Shown: piece by piece, positions 50,364-61,746 of the stretch
Position numbering within the stretch: position 1 is the stretch's first letter
Layout of the letters: each line of letters opens with the position of its first letter
Assembly (NCBI RefSeq): GCF_048771995.1
Contig: NC_133063.1
Span: 63,003,810-63,067,809, forward strand
Direction: 5' to 3'
DNA: 64,000 nt
Source of the DNA: Taeniopygia guttata
Taxonomy: Eukaryota; Chordata; Aves; Passeriformes; Estrildidae
Program-made: the position numbers and the translations under genes
Notes under the pieces: model-generated
The model's database searches: none
Told to the model about the DNA's origin: nothing
The model's input: the letters and a program-made list of their open reading frames with translations, nothing else

Positions 50364-52161
50364 CTAAAAAAATTGAAAAATAGTATGACAAGTAGGAGTA
50401 TATGTTAATGTTTTATAACATTTGGGGGGATTTAGTAATATTCAGAACAAATAAATTGATATTGTGAAATATCTGTCCTGTTTTCTCAGACATCACTGAG
50501 TATAAAGTATATGACATTTTATTTAAAAGGTATATGATATTTATTTACTTTACTTATTTTATTTATACATTACATTGGAGAACTTTAAAAGTTACTTTCA
50601 GTGGGTTTGTTAAATTTTAAAAAGTCACTGATGTCTTTTTATTGGAAATTGTCTGTGGCTGGAAACTGCCTTCTAGGTTTTATTACTACCTGAGCACTGG
50701 TAAGATAATGGCCTTATTAAATCAAAGGGTGCATTAATTAAAAAAAAAAACCCAAAACCTGAATGCTCTCAGACAAAGCCTAATGCAATAGAAGGACATA
50801 GACATGTCTGTACTTGTTCCATATAAAGTTAAATGCTTATTGTACACTGTAAATGCAGTGCTGAGTGCTTTGCTCTCTATTCCACAGAAAAAATTGTGAC
50901 AAAAAAGCTGACTCCTATATATTATATTTGACATGCAAACTGAAACAAAACCCTTTTCAAAAATGTACCAGACATAGTTCCTGCATTCTATTTATTGAAA
51001 CACAAGTAAATACATAAGTTGGAAGATATCAGCTGCCACAGTTAAATCTGCTCAGAAAAAAAGACCAGCCTTGAGGTCTGCCTAAAGGCACTGGAAAGAA
51101 AAAATATGCATACTCCTTTTCCTGAAAATGAATCTGCTGTTCCTGAACTGGTGATATGCTGTGAAGTTTGTTATGGCAATATTTGAGACTCAAGCAATAT
51201 AGAAGTATGAAAGATTATGCTATGTAGATGTTATTGACACTACAACCAAAAATTGATGTGAATCTTGAGCCATTTTTGATGTACTATTTACTGCCTGAGG
51301 TATCAATAACCCTTTTGAGGAGCTCCCATCAGCTCCAACTGTAGAAGAGATGATTTAAACATTAGAGTACAGTTTTATTTGCATGCACTGCATGACTGCC
51401 ACCTGCTGATCAATCATTCAGATGATGGCCTTTTAATTTTATTTTTATGTATTCTTTTTCTTTGAACTCATTGTGTTTTCCATCTCTCAGTGCTGTCTCT
51501 TGACAGCTTCTTCTTCATGTGAATAGTTTCTTTTAATACTAGACTTTATTTGCCTTCAAAGGAAATGATGAACAGTTACTCAGCACCACAAAAAGTTTGT
51601 CTTCCCCAACAAAGTTTGTCTTCCCATAGTTCCTTCAATGGCTGCATATCCTAAGAAATTTTTAAATTTTGTAATTTTGTTTCCTACAGTTTTTTAGCAT
51701 GATATTGTATATTTTTATGAAGCATCATATATGACTGAGAACATTCCAATTATGAAAAAGTATGTATGTTCTTGGACAGTACTCATAAGATAGTGATTTC
51801 AGATGTTATCTTTGAATATACTCTATCTTACCATTTTTCAGAAGAAAACCTGTAGCCCAAGAGAAGTCTTATGTAGTTCATAACTTCGTATTTCTCACTT
51901 CATATTTCTCACCTCTGTGTTACAGTTTTTAATTTACCAAATTTTTCTTCCATTCATTACAAAATTTCAGCACGTCATCTTTACTAAATACAGCATTTTG
52001 TTGAAATTGAAATTTCAAAACAATGTAGAAAAGCCTGGATTGCCAAGCTGAAACTACTTATATCCTTACAAATACTTGTGCATGCAGTTGCAAGACAGAA
52101 AAGTTACAGTAAGAAATTACTATCTTCATTTTATATTCTTAAACTATAGGCAATGTCATAC

Positions 52162-52259
52162 TTTTTATGCTTACACCATAAACATTAACTTCTTGGACAA
52201 AATTCATCATACCAATGATCTCTGCAACTTCTAAAGTGGCAACATTTTCTCCTTTCCAC
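52162..52259 (-). pseudogene. FATP relic, exon with the [11 protein letters not shown] signature
   Basis: Open frame: [20 protein letters not shown], then [12 protein letters not shown], nearly the family consensus. The donor a|gtatga is in the right phase for the next exon. The acceptor dinucleotide reads AT (52261-52260) instead of AG, so the exon could not be spliced normally. Confidence 0.88.
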
Positions 52260-52617
52260 ATGTTGAAAATATTTCTTATATTAATATAGATATTAACTTA
52301 CTTTTTAAAATTGTATATGTGACAGAGGACTACTTTTAATGTGGGGTACATTCTTAACTGAAGAATGAAGATGTACAGACAAATCCTTTTCTGCTTTAGT
52401 GCCATCTTATTTGAGATCCCAGTGATACAAGAAGTGCCAAATTTGAAAAATTATAATATGTTGGAGTGAACTTTGGTGGACTTGATTCCTATCCTTAGTG
52501 TATTTGTTTAAACAAAGTTGACATTCATCATGTTTCAGTCTGACCTGTGTCACCCAGTCCTGTGTATGTGTGATTTCTTCCAAGCTCCCTGGATTTAGTC
52601 TTGACTTTATGCTATAC

Positions 52618-52816
52618 CTGGAAGTCCCTCCCACTCCATCAGTGAAAGAGAGGAACCCATCCTCATCCATCACTAGGCGGTCCTCTGTGTCAAGATACAC
52701 ATTTCCTTCCACAAATACATTATGCAGCAATTTCTTCTCTGAGGTTTCTTTATTTCCTATATATCCAGAAAATGGGCCATCCTCAGTAACTTTAAAAACT
52801 AGAAGACCAGGTTCAC
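52618..52816 (-). pseudogene. FATP relic, exon with GEPGLL and the DRVGDTFR motif
   Basis: The acceptor is cctgcag and the donor is ag|gtatag. Its 199 bases match the length of the human exon (about 198). Encodes GEPGLLVFKVTEDGPFSGYI, then KKLLHNVFVEGNVYLDTEDR and LVMDEDGFLSFTDGVGGTSR. The frame is open, but invariant residues are changed: NTGD reads DTED and DRVGDTFR reads DGVGGTSR. The open frame running on beyond the donor is intron. Confidence 0.9.
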
Positions 52817-55800
52817 CTGCAGGCCATGAATGAGTGAGCTATTAAGAGCATAAATTATCATATTAAAAATCCTTTGGAAAGCCACATTGGTTTTATGTGT
52901 CTTATTGCTACATTACCTTAGTTCTTCCCTGAACAGAAGAAACAGGTGAGTGGAAAAGGGAACATAATTTTGCTTCCTTCTCTTCCTTCTCTTAAAATCT
53001 GGACCACAGGGAAGAGATTTTTGGAGTGTGTTGTACATCACTTAACTGGTAAAAGCATTGAAAAGATGATTTATCTGTCATTTGGAAAGGGTGATGGTAG
53101 TAAAACAATACATGTGGAGGCAAAATATATAGTACCTAAGATCTCTGAAAGCTTTGAGGTTTTCCAGAGGACAGGGGTGCTACGGCCCTAGCACTGGTGT
53201 GCTGGTGTGACAAAACAAGTTGTAAGCCACAATGTGTCTGGGCCCCTGATCGTCAAGGAGTCCCTGGGGTCTGAAGCATATCCATACTGGGCATCACTCC
53301 TTGTTGCTGCCTAAGTTTTATTTATAACAAAGACAAAACTTCCATTGACTTCACTGGAATAGATTCAGAATACCCTTTAAACATGTTTTTTTAAATTATT
53401 CTTTATCTGTGATAAGTACTGGCTTTTTTCTCAATGTGCTCCTGCGGTTAAAAAGATAATTCCATCTTCAAAAAACTTTTATTTTACTCCTTCAACAGAT
53501 GAGATGTTTTCAAGCAAATAATTTTCTTTACAGCTGTATTTCTGCATCCTAAATTTAATCCTCTTCATGTTTTTGAATGCTCAATATGGAAAATGGAGTG
53601 AAAGCTCATAGTACCTTTTAGAAGAGGAGCTGGCATTGCTGCAAATACAATGCATAATTTATAATAAAAGAACAACCAAACAAAATGTTGAATTTAAAAA
53701 AGGAGTTGCTCTAACCCCAAGTCAAGTTGCTCTAATCCCAAGTTATTTTACAGGAGGATCCTCTAGTTGTTTGTGAATTTACTGTCATAACTATCTCAAG
53801 TAGCATCAAGTGACAGCTTCAGAGTTATCTAAAATATATGTGTAACAACCTGCAAAATTTTGTGTTATGAAACTGGGAATTTTATCAATGTCACTGAGAA
53901 ATCAATAATTTTTTGTCCAGTTTCTAATGTAACCATAGTGAGGAAGCAAGCTCTTTTCAAGAAAAAACAAGAAATCTTTTTCTTGATTTGGATATTATCA
54001 GCAAATTATATCTTATCAGAAATAATAGAAGATTGCCACCTTCCTTGCAGTACTACTGCAAGAATATGTTATGTTATGTTTATTATATTATCAAAGAGAA
54101 GCAATAATAGTTGCTGATCTGATGACCAGTGTGTCATGTAGATTTGACATTATCATAACCTATTATAATTTAGGTCATCTGTACAATCCTCTCTTCTACT
54201 TTCAGGAATTTTATCTCTATGATCATTTAATCTGCATACTAAAATTAGTGATGTTAAAGACCTTTCCCTCAGAATTGAAAACTTTGTCACAGACGGACTC
54301 CGGCTTGTGTGCACAGGCACGTGAATATTTGATGTGGCTTCAATAAATGCAATACTGTCTTTTGTGACACTCATTTTTCAGGATTTTTATCAAACATATT
54401 CTCAGCTGCCTTATTTTCAATCTAGGAGCTCCAGCTCTTTGAGGTGGAAAATTACATTTTAAGTAGGAGTTTGGAAAGTCTGTGCAACTATAAGTACTAA
54501 ATAGGTAAATCTGGTTTTGTCACTAAATACAAAAATATGATCCATAATTTGAATTTTTTATGTTCTTCCTCAGAATTTTAAGTCTGAAACTTAGAAAGCA
54601 GCTTTAAACATCTGGCCTCAAAGTACAATATGTCTGGGAATTACTGTCTTGTTTTTTTAAAATATTTTTTTTAATAAACACTAAAAAATCCCACTTTTCC
54701 AGGAATAGAAACAAGTTATGCTCAAGTGAGAATAAAAATATTATGGGCCCCAAATATTACTAATGTTCTTATATGACTGTAATTTTTTATTTTGGGTTAC
54801 TTTATAAATATTTGCATATATTATTGCATATATCAGCAACAAATCCCTATTTGGATCTATTTTCCTGGGTTTTTTTAATTTTCAAGTTCGATGTGTATGT
54901 CAAAAATCTGTTGCTCACAGAAATATCATAATGTAAATTGAGTTGCCTGTTAGTTAATAGATAACTAATATTTTTTTCTTACCTATGTGTACTTTGTTAG
55001 ACTTTCCATTTTCACCTTTTATAAGTTCTTTTTTCCAGATACCATATTTCAACAAGGCAAAAGAAACTAAAAAAAAGCACATATGCATACTTAAAACCAC
55101 CCCTTTCTTACTAATGTTATAGCTTTGATTAGAATTACTTTGAATCAATGAACAGTCCCTATTGACTTTTGAAGACTTGATACAGCCTGAAATAAATTGG
55201 CAGTATTCTAAGATGCAATTGTCAGAAAGTGTTTATATAATGATAAGCAACACTAAGTATACATACACAGGTAAGTGTTCGTCTCCTTTACTGATAAAAA
55301 AAAGCCCATTGTCTTAGAGTAGGATCAGATTCAGATCATTTTTATGAAGGATAAAATGCATTGGTCAAATTGTCAGTTTTGCTTTAAAACTGACATCCAT
55401 TACTAACATTGCTGGAATGCAAATCAAGATGATTCTCTGACAAAAAAAAAAAAAAAAATCCAAAATAATTTTACAGATGTCTTAAAAACTACTCCAGAGA
55501 GATGTAAGTGCAATCTTACAACTTAAAGACTTAATTAGTCTTTCCTACTTCAATCCTCCATCCACATGGTAAAGATTGCTAGAAGACTGAAAGTATTGCA
55601 GAGTGGTTATCATGGTCTTGCCAAGGCATTTTTGGCATCCCAGATTAAAAGCAGAAATCATTTGGAAGTCATTAATCTGGTCTTGATCTTTACTGATCTG
55701 AATATGTAGTATTGTTTGAATAGTGTTTTATTGTAGCATAATGTTCATGATTCATGGAAACGGTACAAATTGGAAAGGCATTTGAGACTGTCAGGGCATT

Positions 55801-56457
55801 TTTATGGTAGAAACACTGAGAGTTTCAACAGTGGTTGTATATGTAAGTGTATAGCTTAGATATTTTGAGATTAATAATTCTCTCCTTTATTTGTTGAGAA
55901 ATTTGATTTTTTTGTTTTGCTAATCTTATTTCAGACAAAGTGTGACATTAGTTTTAATGAATGGAGATGCAGTCAAAGAGCAAATTTGTGTAAGTTTGCT
56001 TTGGAATATTTATCTCCTGATTCATACCAAAAGTCAAATCAAAACTAGTTTCTGGCCTCATAATTTATTATATGTGGGTTTTAAGGATGATAAGTAAATG
56101 TTAACAAAAATCATCATTAATCAGTCCTGTGGGTAGTCACATCTACACAGTCAGGTTTTTTTGGTTTTTTTTAATATATTCTGGGGGAAAACTTGGGTAC
56201 ACAAACTTCTATGTACTCATTGTGTATATTTACTGTGGCTTCAAACTATATGTACAGAGAATAGAGTCAAGGAAGGGGCTAAGAATAAGGCTTCTGTTTT
56301 CATGAACCAATTATTATTATTGTATCTGGAAAGAAGGAAGCATTTTCTTCCTTCCTGTTCTTTGCAATTTCTGCCTTTCCCATGCCTTTAAATTTTTTTT
56401 TTTTTAATTATTGCATGATTAATTGGTTGTTTGGTTGGCTGATTTGATAACCCTTAC
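52817..56457 (-). other. FATP relic intron region, two expected exons not found
   Basis: The family has two short exons here (from GRxN to the KYD-KDEP segment, ending before GEPGLL). I could not recognise them. The sequence is AT-rich without other genes. Confidence 0.4.
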
Positions 56458-56631
56458 CATCACAGCTCCTATTTTATTAGTGTTGTTCAGGAAACCAAGA
56501 CTTCCTTCTGTGGACCCATAGAGCTCAAATATTTTAATTGGGCCAAACCTCATCAGAAATTCTTTCCATACAGAAGATCTGATACCATTTCCAGGAGCAA
56601 TGCACACTTAATGAACTCTGTCCTTTTCTTC
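56458..56631 (-). pseudogene. FATP relic, exon with the GNGIR and YGSTEG motifs
   Basis: The acceptor is ttcacag and the donor is g|gtaagg, with 174 bases between. Encodes KDRVH, then TAA at 56610-56608 where the family has lysine (HKVR), then VCIAPGNGIRSSVWKEFLMR, FGPIKIFELYGSTEGSLGFL and NNTNKIGAV. YGSTEG is the second adenylate-binding motif and is unchanged. Confidence 0.9.
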
Positions 56632-57336
56632 CTGTGAACAGACAAAAAGAAACATTCTTTGGATGGGAAAAGTGGGTCTAAATACCTAAAATTGATCTAG
56701 TACTTTCTAACAGAAATATTTTCATTTGTGAACTGCCACCTTGACTAAAATACTTCACAGAATGTTTTGGGTTTTTTTTTTTTTTCATTTTTTGCTTTTC
56801 TTTAAAAAACAAAACATAAGCATATTAAAAAAACAAAAGCATAAGAAATCCTAGTCTGAGGTTGAGGAGGTTTTGCAGGATGAAAACTTTATTTCTTGAA
56901 TTGTTTGAATTTTCATTTATGAACTCTATAACGAGGATGTATATTACAGAGTTCAAAAGATTTTAGGTTTAAAAAAAATAGGATTTAAGGAAGTGCCATT
57001 TCCCATAGAATGAAAGTTCCTTTTTCACCAAAAAAGAGAAGTTTTCCTGTATCAACAAAATTGTGCCTTAGAAAACACTTGTGATAAACAAAGGTCGATT
57101 CTTTTTGTAATGATACTTTGTAGAAAATCTGCCATGTTACTTATGGAACCTGAAAAAGCAGCAGAATAACTCAAAGCTGCTTAAAATACCTTGTATTAAT
57201 AGGTCCAATTTTAATCTTAAATCCAGATTCACTGAAAGATTATTATAAAATCTGCAGTCAAAATGTATGTGCTAATGTGTTATTGTTACATGTTAGTGAT
57301 GTATTTATTGTGGTAAACTATTCAAAGTTTACTTAC

Positions 57337-57492
57337 ATAAGTGCTTTCTGCATAGGAGCAGACTGCTCAGCCCCCTGTCTATAGGACTGTGGTCAAGACC
57401 CTCAGAAGCCCTCAGTTTTCTGGAGTTGTATTTCCTACAGTCATTCCAAAACTGTCTTGCAGAATATTTCTTCTTCAAAACACTGGTCAGGC
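57337..57492 (-). pseudogene. FATP relic, exon with the KKFSASQFW motif
   Basis: The acceptor is cacatag at 57494-57493. Encodes LTSVLKKKYSARQFWNDCRK, then YN, matching the family VLKKKFSASQFWSDCKKYD. The following VTVFQYIGELCRYLC segment is no longer readable and contains insertions, though short pieces of it can still be seen in the DNA. The donor gtaagt is at 57336-57331. Confidence 0.82.
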
Positions 57493-59138
57493 CTATGTGA
57501 TGAAAACTTAAAAGAAATTTCAAAATAACCTTTAAAATAAATCCCTTGTCTTCTACCACTCTTGTAGGGAAAAAAAAAAAATTGTCATTCTCTTAATTCA
57601 GTTAATGATAAATTCAGCAAATTAAATAAATTGTAAGCCATTTCCAACAGGATCTGTCTGTTAAATGAAACTTGCACAATTAAGCCTTGCTTCTTTTTCT
57701 GAGTAGTAACAAAAAACTTAGAGTAGCAGAAGCATCAGAAGCAAAGCTTTTAATGATCTCCCATTGTTAGGAATAGGTCACAGCCTAAACATATTGATTC
57801 TGTCAAGATCATGAACTGGTTTAACTCTGAAAAAAGAAGAACTTGGAACAAGGGAAATGACAGCTCACAGCTCTTCCGTTTGTGTGACAAGTGGTAGAAA
57901 GGAAATGGGCTGAGTCTTTGTTGTTTCTGATCCATTCGCCTTTTTCTGTTCCTTTACAACTGAAAATAAACACTTTTTCTTTTTTCTGTGACCCCGATGC
58001 TCTTTTAGAGCTTTCCATTCCAAAAGCCACTTCATTCTACACCTCTCATATCTGCCACCCCATCTCTTCCTAAATGCTGTCAGTCAAGAATTTATGAATT
58101 TCCCTGTTTCTATCCTTTCAAAAATTCCTTTTTGCCCAAGTCCTCTTTGTCTGATGTGAGGCTTCCTTGGGCTTTCCAAGTTTTGAATCCCTTCTAGTCC
58201 ACTTTTCCCAGCTTGCCTGTTCCTCCCTGATCTCGAAACCTCTCAGAGCTCTTCAGCCTCATCCTCCTCAAAGCTTTGTCATTCAAATCTCAGACTCCCA
58301 GGTCTCTATCTGAACACCTAAGAAAGCTGTTACCCTACATTTTCTGTTCCAAGAAAATTAATCACCTCAAACCTCTTCATACACTCATTTTCCCATCCCC
58401 TTTGTGTTTCTGTTAGGCAGAAGCAGTCTTGCCAGCAGTTACTGTAAGCCAACATGCCTGCCTGCCTTGTTCCTGAATAAACAAAACACTGAAATGTCTT
58501 TTAAAACACTCCAGTTATACACTTAGCATGACAAACCCCAGTATCTGGGCAAGACTCTAATGACAGAAAAGAACGATGTACCTGGGAAATACCTGTTTGC
58601 TAGCTCTCTACAAATAACTCCCATTATCAAATTTAGAAGGGGAAATTTTATCCTTCTTCCTGCTTTTCATTTTAATATGATGAATCTAACTCTGTAGGTC
58701 TTACTCAAATAAGAGACTGAAAAAGCTCCGCAACACATTTATTCAATCTTTTTCTGAAGGCTGGCTTCCACAATGCATTTATAGCTTCTGGCACTAAAAA
58801 TCAAGCCTCAGATGCCTGTGTGAATGCTTTACAGACTTTTGGCATAGAGTAGGAATATGATTTCAGGTTAAACCTACAGAATAGATGCAGTGGTGCTAAC
58901 AATACACAGACCTCAAGTAATTTTATGCTGGATTTATACAACAATAAGTGTTTTAAGCTTCAAAACCTATGCATATAACTTAGATATTGCCCACAAATGG
59001 GAGAGGTGATAAAAACTATAAATTTACGGAAGTTTTTTGGTAAACATAGTATTTGAGTTACCAAGCAGTTATTCACCTAATACTAACGTGTTATAGCATT
59101 GTTACATTAATTAAACTTTACTAGAAGGTAGATATTAC

Positions 59139-59240
59139 CTAACTGAATTGCATCCACAGATGGCAAGAAGAGAAGCACTGATGTGGTACAAGGGAAGAGC
59201 AGCATAATATCCTGGGAAACTGCACCGCACTGAGTAAATG
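59139..59240 (-). pseudogene. FATP relic, exon with the LPLYH motif
   Basis: An acceptor (cttccttag) and a donor (ag|gtaata) bound about 102 bases. They encode a GAVSQDI-like start, then after a small deletion ALPLYHISASLLAICGC, matching family DIVYITLPLYHSSAAILGISGC. The last codons are off frame by one base relative to the next exon. Confidence 0.8.
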
Positions 59241-59264
59241 CTAAGGAAGCAACCAGAGTTCTGA

Positions 59265-59291
59265 GATGAGTGATGAGTGATGAGTGATGAG
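59265..59291. repeat. 7-bp tandem repeat (gatgagt), about four copies
   Basis: Perfect 7-bp units just upstream (minus strand) of the acceptor of the LPLYH exon of the FATP relic. Confidence 0.85.
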
Positions 59292-59502
59292 CAAGGTTTT
59301 GGAAAACCTGTCCAAAGGAAAGAGCAAATAACTATAAATGTATTGCACACATTAATGATTTTGCTGTAAGTAGAATATGTTGGGAATGCACAGGGAGAAC
59401 TGTCTCTTCTTCTGAGTCTTCATCCTATGCTTCGCTGTTTTTTGAGTATATCTCCTTAGTCTCTCAGCTCCTTCACCCTTTCTGCCTGTAAAGATATTCA
59501 GT

Positions 59503-59580
59503 CATAGAATTATAGAGTGGTTAGGGTTGTAAGGGACAATGATGGTGTAAGATAATGTAGCCCCAACCCCCCTGCCATGT
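59503..59580 (-). mobile_element. CR1 LINE 3' end fragment, minus orientation
   Basis: tcatagaattatagagtggttagg, then gttgtaagggac and ccaacccccctgccatg, is the complement of the CR1 3' tail. Only the tail is clear; the remainder up to about 59690 is uncertain. It lies in an intron of the FATP relic. Confidence 0.75.
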
Positions 59581-60314
59581 CTGTTTCATCTGGGGAACAA
59601 AGTCCATGCCCTTCACAGCTGTGTGCAGGCCAACTCTGCATACAGGTTTCCCTTCCCAGAAAGCAAGAATGGGAAAACTTCTGGAGAGCCACTGTGTCAC
59701 TCAGCTTCTACTTGCAATTGAAATAACTTCTATGAAGTTGTTTGGATTGACTAGTGGATGAATTTCCCCATTCTTCCACTCTAAAAATAACTCCCATTTC
59801 AGAATCAAAAGCTGAGGTTCCGCTGTTCTTCCTTTCTGAGCAACTCTTAGAAACTGACTTTATTTGCTTTATATTCAATAAATTAATTTCAGCCATGGAG
59901 TATCTATGTAGAAATTCAGTAACTGAAATTACACCCTTGTTAAGCTGTGGCAAACATGGTTTAAAATATACTGTGCTTCTAAATAAATTAATCCTTCCTG
60001 TCTTAACTTAGAAATTCAAGTTCTGTCTTTTTGTGTCTTGTTGCTTAATTTATAATGCTTTAATTTTCAGAGGTGAAGCTGTACTTTGTTAGTACATATC
60101 CTCACATACAGACATACAGAGCTGTGTCTCTTGTGTCAGTGACAGCTCTAAGATGAGATGGAACAGGATTATAGGACACCTTGTCTAGTTTGTCTGGTAG
60201 GGTGTGAACATGCTGGAAAGGAGAACTGATGCTCATCAGCCAGATAGCAACATTATTTTCCAAGAGATTCAAAATAAATTATTTCTCTATTGATCCCAAA
60301 CAATCTGCCAAGTT

Positions 60315-60345
60315 CAAACAAACAAACAAACAAACAAACAAACAA
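60315..60345 (+). repeat. (CAAA)n microsatellite
   Basis: Almost eight perfect caaa units, inside an intron of the FATP relic. Confidence 0.9.
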
Positions 60346-60782
60346 GCCACGGTCATTATTACAATAAATACAACTGCAGACCTGATTACTAGCACTGAAA
60401 AATATGTCATACTACTGTGTAAACCTACTGCAGCCATAGGAGGGCAAACCTGCATACTAGACAGTGAAAAAATCATCATGATGTTTAATTTCCCTATATT
60501 TCTTGTGTGACTTTAATTGTAACTGACAAAACGCCATGAACTTAGTTGGTGATAATAGTGCATAGGATGTAATTTAATCACGTTTGTTCCAAAACTTGAT
60601 GCATATACCAAATAACAAACCCTCACAGATTTATATGGAATTATGGTAGTATTGCCAACCTGTATAAAAGAGTAGGACGTTAAATAAATTGCCTAGTATT
60701 GCATAATTTTCTATAAACAGGGACAAAACTGCAGCTTGTTGTGCTGCAATCTTTGCTCCAAAAAGTGCTGCCTTGGGATCAC

Positions 60783-60814
60783 TATAACTACTATAACTAC
60801 TTATAGTAGTTATA
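60783..60814. repeat. Perfect 14-bp inverted repeat, 4-base loop
   Basis: tataactactataa at 60783-60796 and its exact complement at 60801-60814, with the loop ctac. The left arm itself contains a direct repeat of actataact, so slippage followed by template switching could have formed it. Confidence 0.9.
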
Positions 60815-61278
60815 AAGTAACATAAATTTTTATGGAGGTATTTTGAGCTGAAGAGAATCACAACTACAAAGGGAATCAGTGTCTTCCTGTAGTCAGTAAA
60901 GTTTCATACAAGCCATATAAATGAATAAATAAATGAAATTATCCTAAAGTATGCTAAAGTATCTCCCAAGGCTGCTTTCTTGCTGATGCATGAATATTAC
61001 TCCTGGTACCTTGTCCAGTAGTTGGATAGTTTCAGATTTAAACTTTTTATTCTACTAATTAATTGCAGGGGCTTATTTTGTGCTTATACCCTTGAAATTT
61101 AAACATTATCTCTTTTCTCTCCTTTTTAGGCAACACTATCTCTTTCCTTACTTTTCTCCCTCCTTTTAAGTGTGTGTATACATAAAGAGCTGGCAGCTCT
61201 AAAGGGCTGTGATTTTCTATGCTTGATAAAAGCAGGAAACAGTAGAAAGCGAGCAGTGAAACACAACACAGAACTTAC

Positions 61279-61746
61279 CTTCTCCTATAACCAGTGCTTG
61301 TGCTGCACATGTATTAATGTATTGCAGGAGAGATCTTGAGTGGATATTGATGTTGAGAAAGGCCACAATGAAGGCCAGCTTGGCTAGCCCGAACCAAACA
61401 GGGATGAAGTCAGGTCCATCCGCAGGGCCACAGTGCCACCTTTTTTCAGATTCCCATTGTGCAGGAAGGCCTGTGCTACCCTGTTACTCCTCCTGTCCAC
61501 ATCCTGATAAGTGTACACCACTTCATATAGCATAAGGAATGGCTTGTGGGGATTTTTTTCCACTGTCTGCCTGAAAAGGCCAATTATTAAGAGAATTCGA
61601 ATTTTTTTCCCACTTTTTTACTGTTGCCTTTGACCTCTTCCACCTCAAAAAATAGATAAGGTCTGCCCAGAAATAGGGAAGATCTTCAGAGAGACACACA
61701 GCACCACTATTCCTCCGGCAGCTGTTGAAATCCATGCACATAGCAT
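61279..61746 (-). pseudogene. FATP relic, exon 1
   Basis: ATG at 61746 starts MLCAWISTAAGGIVVLC, a hydrophobic N-terminus as in SLC27A6. After one lost base the frame continues as PYFWADLIYFLRWKR; after a slip in the A7 run near 61610 it continues as ILLI-LFRQTVEKNPHKPF. It then gives YTYQDVDRRSNRVAQAFL and LKKGGTVALRM. A 7-bp loss where the family has GNE shifts the frame again into PDFIPVWFGLAKLAFIVAFL and SLLQYINTCAAQALVIGE. The donor g|gtaagt is intact at 61278. Confidence 0.88.

Larger units (their letters stand above)
59241..61278 (-). other. FATP relic intron region, P-loop exon not found
   Basis: The exon that should encode YIFTSGTTGLPKA was not recognised on the minus strand between 59.2 and 61.3 kb. 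The stretch holds a CR1 fragment, two simple repeats and a perfect hairpin (listed). Confidence 0.4.
50233..61746 (-). pseudogene. Unprocessed pseudogene of a fatty acid transport protein / very-long-chain acyl-CoA synthetase (SLC27A2/A6-like)
   Basis: The intact family imports long-chain fatty acids and activates them to acyl-CoA with ATP. Seven exons are recognisable on the minus strand in the correct order, with introns and mostly canonical splice sites. Recognisable words include [92 protein letters not shown], and YEGRTGMAAIVLK. Lesions: at least three frame changes in exon 1 (one a 7-bp loss), disrupted frame in both pieces of the central region, a TAA in the GNGIR exon, lost DRxGDTFR residues, and an acceptor changed to AT. 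The exon with the AMP-binding P-loop, two exons before the GEPGLL exon, and the last exon were not found. Wording is closest to SLC27A6 in exon 1 and between A2 and A6 elsewhere. A retrocopy is excluded by the introns. It could be a duplicated or a unitary pseudogene. Confidence 0.88.

Noticed and set aside
52407-52617. Continuation of an open minus-strand frame past the FATP exon
   Set aside because: The exon ends at a donor at 52618, matching the family exon length; the rest shows no similarity to the family and is intron.
50233-61746. The FATP locus as a working gene
   Set aside because: Several independent lesions (frame changes, a stop, a lost acceptor, changed invariant residues, missing P-loop exon) make function very unlikely. 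Homopolymer sequencing error could explain at most one of them.
50233-61746. The FATP locus as a processed retrocopy
   Set aside because: Introns of kilobase size and consensus splice sites are present between exons.
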